A stretch of 64,000 bases of DNA from Carnegiea gigantea (lineage: Eukaryota; Streptophyta; Magnoliopsida; Caryophyllales; Cactaceae), in the NCBI GenBank assembly GCA_029747015.1, contig JAKOGI010000127.1:147501-211500 (forward strand), in the 5' to 3' direction. The first letter of the stretch is position 1. Each line of letters begins with the position of its first letter. Positions 43,446 through 53,557 of the stretch are shown piece after piece. The translations under genes were made by a program, and so were the position numbers. A model generated the notes under the pieces. It had not been told where the DNA came from, made no database searches, and saw only the letters and a program-made list of their open reading frames with translations.

Positions 43446-44103
43446 TTAAAGAATATCTAATAAACATCTCTTTGTTATATTCATTACCTTTGACATGATT
43501 TGCCGCTTGATTACTAATTACTAACAATGTCATATTTATATTTTTTTCAGTCATCTAATGATCTTTCACTATACACTATTCTAGATGATTGCCAAGACAA
43601 ATAATCGTTATTTATTATTGAGCCTCCATAACATCATAAAATAGAAGTACCTATCACTTTTATTGCGCCAACCGACTGGGAGGAAGAAGTGCTACAGTTG
43701 AAGAAGTGCTACAGTTGAAGAATTAATCCAAGTACACCATCTAATTAAACATAGTATGCACACATAAACTTGGTTTATATCAATATTCACAATAAAATGA
43801 TTACTAAAAAAATTAATTTTTTGCGCAAGTACTTGAAGATGAGGAGGAGTGTTTGCCGTCTCGCTCTACTCATTAACTTATCTCCATGTCATTTATTATG
43901 ATCTTTATCTGTCTATATATTATCATTAAATGTTTCCTATGTTATTAATCTTATTTGCAATATATGAAATTGGTAACTTTTTATTTTTTCAGTAGTTACT
44001 TATCATCTTATTTTTTTAAAGTTATAATATCAATTATGTGTGTAGTGATAATTTTATAATTTTTTAAAAGTACATATATTATACGGATCTCTTTCATCAT
44101 ATA

Positions 44104-44118
44104 CCGTGCATAGCACGG
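44104..44118 (+). other. Helitron 3' hairpin
   Basis: CCGTGC, loop ATA, GCACGG: a perfect 6-bp stem 11 bp upstream of the terminal CTAG, as expected for a Helitron terminator. Confidence 0.9.
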
Positions 44119-44213
44119 GTCTACACTAGTTCGAGTAATGAGATTGTTAGTGCTACTTTTCGTTGTGCAGTCATTACCTTCTTACCAAGCTGGCTGCGTG
44201 TAAATTCAATTTT

Positions 44214-44744
44214 CTAATGAGTGTAAGTCTTACTTAATTTTTTAATAAGAATTGAGTGACTATTAATTGTAAATATTATTTGGTTTATGGTATGAATACA
44301 TGGAGAATATAATCTTTGGACATTATTTTCAATAATTATATCATGAGAGGGTTGATCAGTAGCCCACAGAACTGGTATAATATATTGAACTCCTCCTAAT
44401 TCTATGGATAACCCTTCTATGGCCTCATTATGGTTCAAAACACTATTATCAGCTATCCTTACTTGTAAAGGATTTTTAGCTCTTTTTCACATAAATTCAG
44501 AAAATAATGATCTTTTTTCAAAGCATACAGAAAAACCACTATCTATGTAAGCACACAATTCATATTTATTATATCCCTCTAAACATATTTTTATTGGTAT
44601 ATAGATGTTATTAGGGTTTGTGTTAGTAGCTTCATATGATATTTTCATAGTCATATTTTTGACTAATTCATCCTCATATATAGGTTCACTGACAATTCTA
44701 GTTTTGTACCCAATGACTTTTCTACGTGGACTTGTTAACCTCAA
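44214..44744 (-). pseudogene. Pararetrovirus aspartic protease region
   Basis: Contains YELCAYIDSGFSVCFEKRSL near 44505-44565, which fits the caulimovirid protease site with the residue after DSG changed from A to F. It is followed by a second frame with LSIELGGVQYIIPVLWATDQ that continues the protease fold. A stop and frameshift separate the two pieces near 44440-44490. The Helitron interrupts about 85 bp further on. Confidence 0.75.
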
Positions 44745-44790
44745 AACTCATTCTACTCATTTCACCAGTTAGGCTAATTGTATCATCTTT

Positions 44791-45781
44791 TTAAAGCTCT
44801 TCTTTAGCGGATAAAGATCCATCTCCCCAATCCCATCTTGCACTCGTGCTTCTTAATAATTGAGGTTTAATAATGATTTTACCTTCCTCATCAATTTTGA
44901 TTATATTTTTCTTATTAATCTTTGTAGGATTAGCAAAGTTAGATATCCAAAATCGATCGATCTTTATCTTTTGTGGATTGGACTTGATCCTTTGGATCTT
45001 TTGCATGGGGCTAGGACTTTCAAATTTCTCTGCTTCTATCATTGTTACCTTAGTCTTAGGGTCTATCGTATTATCTAGCTTGTAGATAATTTTTCCAAAT
45101 ATCTTTAAAGTATCCTACTCTTTTCATGTTTATCCCAACTGTTTTTATCTTAAGGGATAGGAAGTTTTTAGCAAATTCATCTTTTAAACTCACGTAATAT
45201 CAAGGTCGATAGTTGAAACCTACTGACCCATTATATAAATTGGTTTTTATCCCTGTAATTATCTGATTATTAAATTTGGTATGCCTAATATCACAGAATA
45301 AAGCGTAAAGATCTATATCTTTACCATAATATTGTAATGGAGTGATTTGAACTTGGATACTTCCGACATGGATATACCTGTACTTTCTATCTTTGTTATG
45401 CTTAAGGATATTATCCCAATTAATAAGATTAACTTCTCCAATATCATACTCACAATCTTTTATCTCAAGATCTCCTTCCATCATTTTGCATATGTATTTG
45501 CTTTTTAATTGAAAAATAGATTTTTTATAGATCATATCTTTTTTGATTATGGGAAGAACACAATCTCCTTTGACTTCTTCATGATCATTGTCTACTATAA
45601 ACTCTTCACCTTGAAGGTCACCAAGACTAACCGAGTTACTTTCCATCATATAACTTGTTTCTTCATAATCACTTTCTTCATATTTATTGTCCTCTATGAT
45701 TTCAACAATTCCTTTGTTGTTGCCTAGGGCTAGGTCTAGTGCCTCATCTTCACTAAGTTCAACATAATCTAGACTTCCCAA
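44791..45781 (-). pseudogene. Pararetrovirus movement protein (30K type)
   Basis: Acidic N-terminal part (YVELSEDEALDLALGNNKG), then the 30K-like core: HVGSIQVQITPLQYYGKDID and LFCDIRHTKFNNQIITGIK. After a stop at 45200 the same region resumes in the text down to about 45080. A basic tail follows at 45042-44791. In living relatives this protein modifies plasmodesmata. Here it is interrupted by at least two breaks. Recognised from the core pattern (GxxQV...D.R...Nl..G..gF). Confidence 0.72.
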
Positions 45782-45814
45782 GGTTTCAATAAGTTTGTTA
45801 TTTTTTCTGTTTTT

Positions 45815-45856
45815 GCATTCATTAGCATAATGTCCTACTTCTCCGCATGCCCAGCA
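45815..45856 (-). pseudogene. Coat-protein CCHC zinc knuckle
   Basis: CWACGEVGHYANEC on the minus strand, a perfect C-x2-C-x4-H-x4-C knuckle. In caulimovirid coat proteins it lies near the C-terminus and binds nucleic acid. Here it precedes the movement-protein region, which sets the genome order. Confidence 0.85.
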
Positions 45857-46359
45857 TTTGCAATTGTTTTTTCCCTACAGGGCAATAAGCATCTTTCCTA
45901 AAAAATCTACGTTTTTAGGACTTGATTTGTTGTAATATTTTCTTCTATATTTTCGCCTCTTTGCTTGTTAAAACTCTTTTTCTTATGGAATTTTCTTTTT
46001 CTTCTTTTCTCAGATTCTTTTCCTTATTAGTGAGGAGAATCCCAGCAAGTTAAGAATTGCTTCTTTATCTTCTTTTGCTTTTGAAGATTAAGACATTGTT
46101 CATTGACTCATTTTCGCAAATAGGAAATTCTAGAACGAAGGGTATCGACAACATCTGTTCGTTCAAATCATGTCATGTATTTTTCATTAATTATCGTATT
46201 TATAGGATATGACAACTTATCATAAAATATGTCAAGATTGATTTCATTATGCCCAATTTTATAATAATATTGACTAACTTCTGCAATATAATTTTCTAGA
46301 TATCTCATATCGCATAGTTCTATGTTGTTAATTTATCTTTGCCATTCTCGTGCTTTTTC

Positions 46360-47507
46360 TTAAGAATAAAGTTTAGCTCCGATGAATTCAGTTTTAATTT
46401 CTTTGCACAGACTTCTGAATATAGCAGCTGGTGTTTCCATCATTCTTAATGTATTTTTACCATCTTCACTTAATGAATCATAGCAGTCGGCTACAATGCC
46501 AGAGAAACTATATTCGATATAATTTAGGAAGTTGGCCGCAGTCCATGTATTTAAGTTTAAGACACTGTTCATTCTTCTTTTCCAGTGCTCAAATATTTTT
46601 TCTCTATTACGGGATCCATCAATATTTAAGATATAACCAGTTTGGCTAATTGGGGTAAAGATAATCTCTTCAATAGGTTGTGGATTTTCTTGGGATAAAC
46701 CTGAAAGAAAAATTACTTGTACGTCCTGTAGGAACATACTTAAGTCTTAAGAAATGAGTGTTTCTTCTGGATGGTTCACCAAATTCTTTAGGTTTAGGAA
46801 CGACATTCTTAACAAGATTAGTCTCTGTTTCATATAATTCAATTTCTTCTCCTATCTCATTGATTTCGTTTTCGTTAATCATTTTACCATATTTTTTATC
46901 AAGTTTTCTTTTAATTTCTTCTAATGGTAATGCATTGAGATCATCTAATTTAATCAAATTCATCCGTTGATATATTTCTTCTTCTAGTTAGACATTATTG
47001 GTCTCTTCATTATCATCAGACAAAACGTAATGTTTATCACTGATCGCACTCATAATCTTGTTTAGTTCTTCGAGATTTTGTTCTTCATTGAACATTTTTT
47101 GCAGCTCTTTAAGATTATATTTTTCATACTTCATCTTCTTTTTCTTTCTTTTCAGTTGATTTTGCACCAGAATACTCTCCCATTTCTTTTTGGATTTTTA
47201 TCTCTTGCAAAGGAAATAGAATATTGTTTTTTGGGTTTTGGAAAGGATATTTACGTTGAAAAGGAGTGTTAATTCTAGGGGTAACTTTTTCGCTATGTCT
47301 TACTTCGTTAATGAGAGAAAGATGGACTACCGTTAACTAATTCTTAAACTCTTTTAGTTCAGTCTTAATTTTAGCTAATTCAACTTTTAATTCTAAAATT
47401 ATATCAGTGATATAGTTTAATTGAGGTGCTAAAGAAATATTGCCTTCCGGTGAGTGAACAATATAGGAATAATTAGGACCAGGCCAAGCAGGTGATGGCT
47501 CAAGCAT
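46360..47507 (-). pseudogene. Pararetrovirus coat-protein ORF remnants
   Basis: The first ORF would start at 47507 (ATG, 64 nt after the PBS), with a probable coiled coil (IILELKVELAKIKTELKEF) ended by a stop near 47337. Later pieces are an acidic segment 46963-46670 and 46737-46360, with IFEHWKRRMNSVLNLNTWTA and NFLNYIEYSFSGIVADCY, which fit the capsid core of this family. Frames between 45900 and 46360 are lysine-rich and broken, as in the basic region before the zinc knuckle. Confidence 0.68.
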
Positions 47508-47570
47508 TAATCATAGTTAATTAGCTTAATTAGTCATTAATGAGCTTAATAATCTCAATTAGTTTTTGTG

Positions 47571-47590
47571 CAAATGGCTTTGATACTAGA
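47571..47590 (-). other. Pararetrovirus primer-binding site, degenerate
   Basis: The minus strand reads TCTAGTATCAAAGCCATTTG, resembling the TGGTATCAGAGCCA tRNA-Met site that marks nucleotide 1 of Caulimoviridae, with two G-to-A-type changes. It stands upstream of the coat ORF as expected. Confidence 0.65.
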
Positions 47591-48980
47591 TGAAAGAGAA
47601 CATCGAGATCTATTTGTGAGCAAAAAACTACAAACACAATTTTAAATTTTTCGAAAATAAGTTTTTAAGGATTGAGGGTAGATTTGTAAATATGAAAAGT
47701 TTAAGGGCTTAAAAAAATATATAAACAGTGAATGGTCCCCTTAAAATAATTTCTACAGAATATTGTCCCTTTTAAATATATTCTAATAACATGATCCCCT
47801 ATTTATGATTTCCACACAAAGTGGGGTACCTGGTAGTAATTTTTTTCGCTTTTCTACTCCTCTTCCCCCACCAAAAGTGCAGTCAACCCATCAATCACCT
47901 AAAGTGACTTATGCTGTCATTCACGTGCTATGATGGAGATAGGCATAGCACTTCTATTTTTATTTTTTTTAATTTTCCTTCACTAATTAATTCATTGCCC
48001 ATATATTCTCCTCAGCCAACATCTTCTTCGCCCTCCCCTTCATTCTTCCATTTACCCTGTAAATTTTATGTCATTTTGACTCTCTCTCTTTCTCTTTCTA
48101 TTTCTCTCTCTCCCTGAATCTTTTCCAGTCATCTAACCTTTATTATTTACCCCACTATAGTCCATCACTATCACTAGCTCACCACCATCTCAATATCTTT
48201 GCCTAATAATTCAGATTAGAGATTACAGATTCAGATAAAAGAGTTATGCCCAGACTAACACAAACATAATATTTGAAAAAATATTACCATGGATTGACAT
48301 ATAACATTCTAAATTCCATTATTTACATGGTAAGTATGAATTACATACAATATATTCATTCCATTCATCCCTAACTAGGAACAGAGACTATAACTTATGC
48401 ATGGTAAAAGAATAAAATTATTAGATTAGCATGGATCAATGGTACTCACCTCCTTCTTTGGTTATGGTGTTGTATGATACTGATGAGGTGGAGTCATGTT
48501 GATCTAAACAAAATTGTAGAGAAGACCTAGATTGAAGATGGAGAGAGCGTAAGGTTCATGTGACTATGACTTGAAGGAACAGAGGGAGAAGGCAGTGGGT
48601 ATTTGTATGTATAAATTAGAGATTGGTTTCAGTGTTTAGGGGCATAATTGTCCACAAGAAAACTTTCATTAACAGTCTCCGTATTTGTCGAGCGTGGGTC
48701 GCGAGAAATGAGAATCCAAAGTACCAAAATACTGCTTCTACTTATGGAGTGATTTCTACCATAAACTGCTTTTGCGAAACAGTTTTTATTTTTCAAAAAC
48801 ATGGACGTTTGGTCTAATTTCAAGTTTTGGACTCTAAAAACACTTTAAAAATCCAGGCCAAACACCCACTTAAATTATTACAGTCATCCAGAGAGTGAAA
48901 TGAAGTATCTATGTCTCCTTCTGCTGATTTGTTTTGCTGGAAATTAATGGCTTAGACGGGTGTCATCTACCCTAGCCTTG
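47591..48980. other. Spacer with a MITE-like end
   Basis: No gene recognised. A CT-rich microsatellite is at about 48080-48113. GGCCAAACACCCAC at about 48859-48872, followed by TTAA, looks like the terminal repeat of a PIF- or hAT-type miniature element, but no opposite end was found. Both-strand frames near 48620-48820 have no family resemblance. Confidence 0.5.
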
Positions 48981-48989
48981 GAATGGGAC

Positions 48990-50150
48990 TGCTGATTTTA
49001 CAGTTAGTGACATCAAGCACTCAAAGGTCTCCTCTCCACCCAAGATATTGAGGAAGCCCAAAATCAAAGTTGTTGCTCCACAACCCTAGCCAGCATAGGT
49101 TAGGGAGCTCTCCTATAGAACCTGGGATTGGGCCATCCATTTTGTTTTCAAATAGGTTGAGAAGTCCTAGCTGCTTTAGCTGGGAAAAGCACTCAGGTGT
49201 CCTGCCTGTCGGCTCTTTAACAGCCAAATCGAGTTCTTTCAAGCTGGTTAGATTAAACATGTCAGTTGGTATATGACCCAAAAGGCTATTTTCTTGCGAA
49301 TACAGATACTAGCCAAAAGTCGAAGGGATGGTGCCCGTAAGACCACAAGAATCCAGAGAGAATTCCCAGAGAATTCCCATTTAGAGCTAAAACCTCCAAC
49401 CTTTGAAGCTTTAATAAAGGATGGAACCTCACCCAAGAAATAGTTTCCTCCCACGTTGAGATACTCTAACTGGTTCAGATTCACAAGCCCTGGCAGAGGG
49501 CCTGAGAAGTTATTATTGTAGGCATCCAATACCTCCAACTTTGTCATTCGGCTTGTCGTATTCGAAGCTAACTCTCTAATGATGGTACTCCAAGTGTGCC
49601 ATGTCAGAAGGCAGAGGGCCAGTCAGATCTATCGCCTATAATACTAGAGTGCTTATATTTCTGAACTGTCCTGTCTCATGTGGGATTAGAGCTGAGTAAT
49701 GGGTCGGTTCAGATTAACCTGTTTAATTAACGGGTCAACTTCGTGTTAACCTTCTAAATAGTTTAGATCTACTCAAAATTGAAAAATAACAAGTTTTCAA
49801 GATAAACAGTCAAATCGTCTGTTGACTTCGGATCGAAATCGATTTGGCTCGTATTGGGTTCGGGTCGAATTATCGTGTTTGGTCAAACTTTCCCAACTCT
49901 AGGTAGGATTGACTTGAATAGAGGAACGAACGAAATGTTCATAGAGAACACATGGGAGCTCTAATCACATGCAATTCTTGAAAACGAGCAATGCCACATC
50001 GGACAAGAAGACAGTTTCCGGTCTTCAAGGCCCGAACCCCTTGAGTCCAATCAGGGATGCCTTTACCTTCAGAAGGAGCTCCCACTCTGAATAACAGTAG
50101 CAGAAATAGCATGTATAAGAACAAATCAGAAAAATGAGTGAAATTTGAAG
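48990..50150 (-). pseudogene. CLV1-like LRR receptor pseudogene, copy I
   Basis: Minus-strand ectodomain remnants in order: a hydrophobic signal-peptide-like start (MFLYMLFLLLLF, 50124) with an LRRNT-like segment; then MTKLEVLDAYNNNFSGPLPG and NQLEYLNVGGNYFLGEVPS (49547-49400); then FNLTSLKELDLAVKEPTGR and LGLLNLFENKMDGPIPGSIG (49270-49100). The order and wording follow the LRRs of CLAVATA1-type kinases. Stops and shifts are frequent, a 215-bp hAT element sits at 49687-49901, and no transmembrane or kinase part is present. The copy ends abruptly near 48990. Confidence 0.82.
49687..49901. mobile_element. hAT-like MITE, 215 bp, in LRR copy I
   Basis: Ends TAGAGCTGAG and CCCAACTCTA are inverted repeats. 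The 8-bp flanks TGTGGGAT and GGTAGGAT each differ by one base from GGTGGGAT, the undisrupted site in LRR copy III (about 60737-60744). This paralogous empty site confirms both ends. No coding capacity. Confidence 0.85.
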
Positions 50151-50439
50151 AAAGGAAGCCATCTGAGTGTAATCAGTTACAGATGAGAAACAAGTTCAAG
50201 TTAACTGATATGGACATCAGATCCATTATAACACATGATTAAAACAGAAGTTACGTCCCATTCACCAGTATCATAAAGCAAATTTTCCCTAAAAAAGTAG
50301 TGTAGATTAAAGCAGTTTTACATGTCAAAATACCAACCTCACTAGCTCATAGGAGTCTCTCAGCTGGCTCATAGGATATCTTACATTCCCAGAAGCATTA
50401 AAAGTGCGTATATTCTATTCTAGGACCAAAATCATTACA

Positions 50440-50777
50440 AAAAGTTGCTTGTTTAAGAAATGAGGGACCCTTAAATCCATGGAGATGGAAAAATTTCAGC
50501 TTTGCATCAAACGACAATCATGATTGGAAGAATCTTCCTTGTTTAAGATCAGCTCTATTGTCTGAAGAAAGTTAAATTTGCAACCCACACAAACTCTTAC
50601 CTCCATCCCAATAATTTTTCCCACAAGTTCTTTCAAGGTTAGCTTTGTTTCGTGTAGGACAAGTTTAAATTTGTATCTAGTAGGCCAACTCCTGTGCCTA
50701 CAGCCCACACAGCAGAACAGGGAACGATCCTCTACTGCCCAAATTTGTTCAGGTCAGACAAGTTCAGGGTCCCCCCC
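50440..50777. other. Duplicated LRR upstream region (copy I)
   Basis: Non-coding. AACGATCCTCTACTGCC and nearby text match 61740-61770 upstream of LRR copy III, and 50150-50430 matches 60960-61200. This shows that copies I and III were duplicated with their upstream DNA. The match resumes at about 51590-51680 after the copia scrap. Confidence 0.6.
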
Positions 50778-51207
50778 GACACTGGTGCCTCCTTTCATAT
50801 GACTCCCATATAAACATGCCCAAAAATTTATATGATGTTGATCATCCTATTAATATAGACGTGCCTGCTGGGCGAGTGGTCAGAGTTGAAAAAGAGGGCA
50901 AATTTGTTGTAAGAAAAGGATTGGGGCTAAAGGACATTCTTTGTAGTCCTGCACTTAACCGCAATTTGATCTTTGTAAGCCAACTCACAAAGGGTGAAAA
51001 TTTTATTATCACATACAGTGCTTACTCTTATGTTATACAAGACATCATCTTGAAAAAGCTGATTGGAACAGGTGACAATGAAGAATGGGGTATGCTATCT
51101 AAAAGAGTAGTCTATGTTGTAGCATAAAACAAGCAAGTGACCTTATGGCATCAACGGTTTGGTCATCCGTTTGTTAGTAGTTTATCTACTTTAATACATT
51201 ATTAAAT
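50778..51207 (+). pseudogene. pol: Copia protease/pre-integrase scrap
   Basis: Starts with the intact motif DTGASFHMTPI (50778), shifts frame, then reads VRVEKEGKFVVRKGLGLKDI, CSPALNRNLIFVSQLTKGEN and, after a stop at 51125-51127, VTLWHQRFGHPFVSSLSTL (pre-integrase). It is a piece of a copia polyprotein without LTRs, placed inside the duplicated LRR upstream region. It is unlike the other copia elements in the window in sequence. Confidence 0.8.
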
Positions 51208-51854
51208 TTGTACTGAACTAAAACAATTTTCCCAATAGTCATCAATTCTGAAAAGAACTCTCGTATAAGTTTTTCTCAGTCAATATTCAAGAGAAATTGT
51301 TGGAAGTAATAATTTGAAAAATCCATGATTAAAATCCATGGACTTATAATCATCTAAAAAATAATCAAACCTAGAAGAATGAACTTAGGAAAGTTAATAA
51401 GCAATGACATTATCAAAAATAATCAGAGAGAGAATGTTTTTCTAGAAGATTATTATGTAGAAGAAGCTATTTAAATCCATTCATATACGATACTAGCCTG
51501 CAATAAATATAGCTTGTATCGTGTGATCATCTCAGGCCCATCGGCAGGGCTGGGATCCGAAGATCAATTGTTAATCACGCTCTGTTCACACGAAGATAGT
51601 TCATCCACTACACCCGGTTTCTGGACTCTTTACTTCTCTACAAGGTGGTTGAGACAAGAGTACCACCTGACAAGAAGCATGCATTAGCCTATGGATATAC
51701 TACAGCCCTATGCTGGGACTTTAGAACATAAGCTTTGTATTTTATGTTACCATCGATAGCAGCAAGAGAGTCTAGATCAATTATCTTTGAGGAGAAAAGC
51801 CTTACAATGTATAATTTTCTAACAATGACTCTTGTGAAAAAGGAAGAAAACTAC
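51208..51854. other. Spacer, partly duplicated LRR upstream DNA
   Basis: No gene recognised. About 51590-51680 (ATAGTTCATCCACTACACC and following) corresponds to 61810-61860. The rest is AT-rich and unassigned. Confidence 0.5.
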
Positions 51855-51862
51855 CATCAATC

Positions 51863-52594
51863 TAGGGATGGGAGTGGCGTGGGTACGGGACGGGTGGAGT
51901 TATACCCGCTCCCATACCCATTTTCAATAGTCATCCCCATACCCATGCTCATATCTTTAGGGTTTTCAAAATCTATCCCCATACCCATACTCATCGGGTA
52001 TTTCGGATTTTATTCGGGTATATACAGATATTAAAATATAACACCTATTGTGTACGATAATTTCTTTTATCTAAAGAAATTCATAACTAAATTAAACTAG
52101 GCAGAATGTTCTAAAGAAATGCAATACCTATTGGATTAAGTGCAAGAGTTCATACTTAGCTCATAAACAAAAACTACGTTCTAGAAAAGACTAAAATGAG
52201 AGAGTCAGGGACACAGCCAATAAGCTATGATTTTAGGTTTGTGAGTCGTGAGTCATGTGACTTCATGTATTAGCATATTAAATGACTGAAAGAAATGAAT
52301 GCATTACAGAATTGGGGATTGGTTGAGGTATGAGGCCTTTTCTTTAAACGAGTTACCAATGTTCAAAGCTCAAAACTCTACTCAACAATTTATTTTGCAC
52401 CCAAAAAGAAATCGGGTACGGTGCGGGTATGGGTATGGGGCAGGTGATGTCTATATCCAAACTCATTCCCATATCCATACCTGTTTTTCAGTGTACCTGC
52501 CCCGGCCCATACCCATTTTTTTTTCAATTTTTCATACCCATACCCACTATAAATGGGGCGGATTTTTCGGGTTTGGGTGCAACTCCCATCCCTA
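51863..52594. mobile_element. Non-autonomous hAT element, 732 bp
   Basis: Perfect 13-bp terminal inverted repeats (TAGGGATGGGAGT / ACTCCCATCCCTA) and a perfect 8-bp target duplication CATCAATC (51855-51862 and 52595-52602). The subterminal 100 bp on each side are built of GGGTATGGGTA/TACCCATACCC words. The interior is AT-rich and non-coding; the short frames that encode repeated proline/isoleucine text are artefacts. A relative lies at 54414-55066. Confidence 0.95.
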
Positions 52595-52734
52595 CATCAA
52601 TCCTGCAGAAACACGATGAACCAAGCTGAAATCCTAGTCTCATACCGATCCAAAGCCACCCCTGGTCACAACAAAATATGAGCATTCATAGGTTCTAAAA
52701 AGATGGTACTCTATCTTGGACCTTCCCTTATTGT

Positions 52735-52870
52735 CAACTGAGGCTCAAACCCTTGGGTCCAATGAAGGACGCTTTCACCTTGAAAAAGGAGTTTGAGTTC
52801 TGAATAACTGTACCAACAACTGTAAGTAAAAATCAGAAAGATGCATAAAATCTGACCAAAGGAAGCCATT
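52735..52870 (-). pseudogene. CLV1-like LRR pseudogene, copy II, 5' end only
   Basis: About 135 bp related to the first exon of copies I (50010-50150) and III (60830-60960): shared phrases include CCCTTGGGTCCAATGAAGG / CCTTGAGTCCAATCAGGG and GGAGTTTGAGTTCTGAATAAC. It represents the signal-peptide/LRRNT part. No LRRs follow it. Confidence 0.6.
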
Positions 52871-53552
52871 TGAAGCTTGTCAGATTGATTCAGAGCAGGA
52901 GAAGTGTAGGAGAAACTGATGTGGAAATTCAGATTTTAGCTCCACTATGTTCCCTGAACTAGTATCATGTATAACTATCACAGAACTAAGCTTTCCCTAA
53001 AGAAGTTTCTCATGTCAAAAGACACAACCAGCTGGTTAGAACCAAAGGATCCCTTCGAATCATTGGTGGTGAAAAATACTAGCTTGAATTTGAAAGTTTC
53101 AGACATATTAGACAATACTTAACTCAAAGGGAACTTCATTTGTCCAAGAACAACATTATTTCTAGCAAATCGACTTAAATTTGGGATAAGATGCATTTTC
53201 ATAATAAAAATAATGAAACATCTTATGTTCGTGGCTTCCATTAAGTAGAACAATTCAGCAAATCACATTGAACAACTGTACTTCTATCGAACACACTTAA
53301 GTTTGGCCTCCAGGGGGGGAGGATGTATGTGACCTTGCTCCTAAATCACATATGGTTGCTTTCGTTGGACCCTTGATTTACAACACCTGCAGCATATGTA
53401 ACGACTGATAACAGCTATTATGACGGTCTGGAAACGAATGAAGCAATGTCATATGATGTTCCTTGTTGAGAAGCTTGTACCGAATTCAATTCTTATGAAG
53501 TCGTGCAAGTTGACCGAGTTTGATAGCAAAGATTTGGGTTACCGACAAAAAC
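52871..53552. other. Upstream DNA of LRR copy II and spacer
   Basis: About 52871-53040 is similar to the upstream regions of copies I and III (CTTTCCCTAAAGAAG, CATGTCAAAAGACAC). The rest has no recognised feature. CAGGGGGGGAGGATG near 53311 is a polypurine-like run without an LTR next to it. Confidence 0.5.
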
Positions 53553-53557
53553 ATCAT

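Larger units (their letters stand above)
40630..44129 (+). mobile_element. Non-autonomous Helitron, 3500 bp
   Basis: Starts TCTATACTATATAATAAAA, the typical plant Helitron 5' end, preceded by A at 40629. It ends CTAG at 44126-44129, followed by T at 44130, giving the A/T insertion site. A hairpin CCGTGC-ATA-GCACGG (44104-44118) sits 11 bp before the end. No Rep/helicase ORF was found. The interior is AT-rich and largely repetitive: an (AT)n block, a (TTG/TTA)n block and a diverged array. It lies inside the pararetrovirus between the protease and RT regions, and the viral frame continues in register on the two sides, which independently fixes both ends. Confidence 0.92.
37750..47590 (-). mobile_element. 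Endogenous pararetrovirus, Cavemovirus/Solendovirus type
   Basis: An integrated, decayed copy of a plant double-stranded DNA virus (Caulimoviridae) on the minus strand, about 6.3 kb without the Helitron at 40630-44129. It contains a tRNA-Met-like PBS, coat region with CCHC knuckle, 30K-type movement protein, aspartic protease, RT, RNase H, a 3' ORF, and a TATA box with downstream poly-A signal. Placing coat before movement protein, with protease/RT next, agrees with Cavemovirus and Solendovirus genomes and not with badna- or petuvirus order. No integrase, no LTRs and many stops: a passive fossil. Ends are approximate. Confidence 0.85.

Noticed and set aside
48620..48880. Complete MITE
   Set aside because: Only one end (GGCCAAACACCCAC) is convincing; no opposite inverted end or duplication was found.
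51890..52590. Telomere-like G-rich repeats
   Set aside because: Units are GGGTAT/GGGTATG, not the plant TTTAGGG repeat, and they sit inside a hAT element with an 8-bp duplication.
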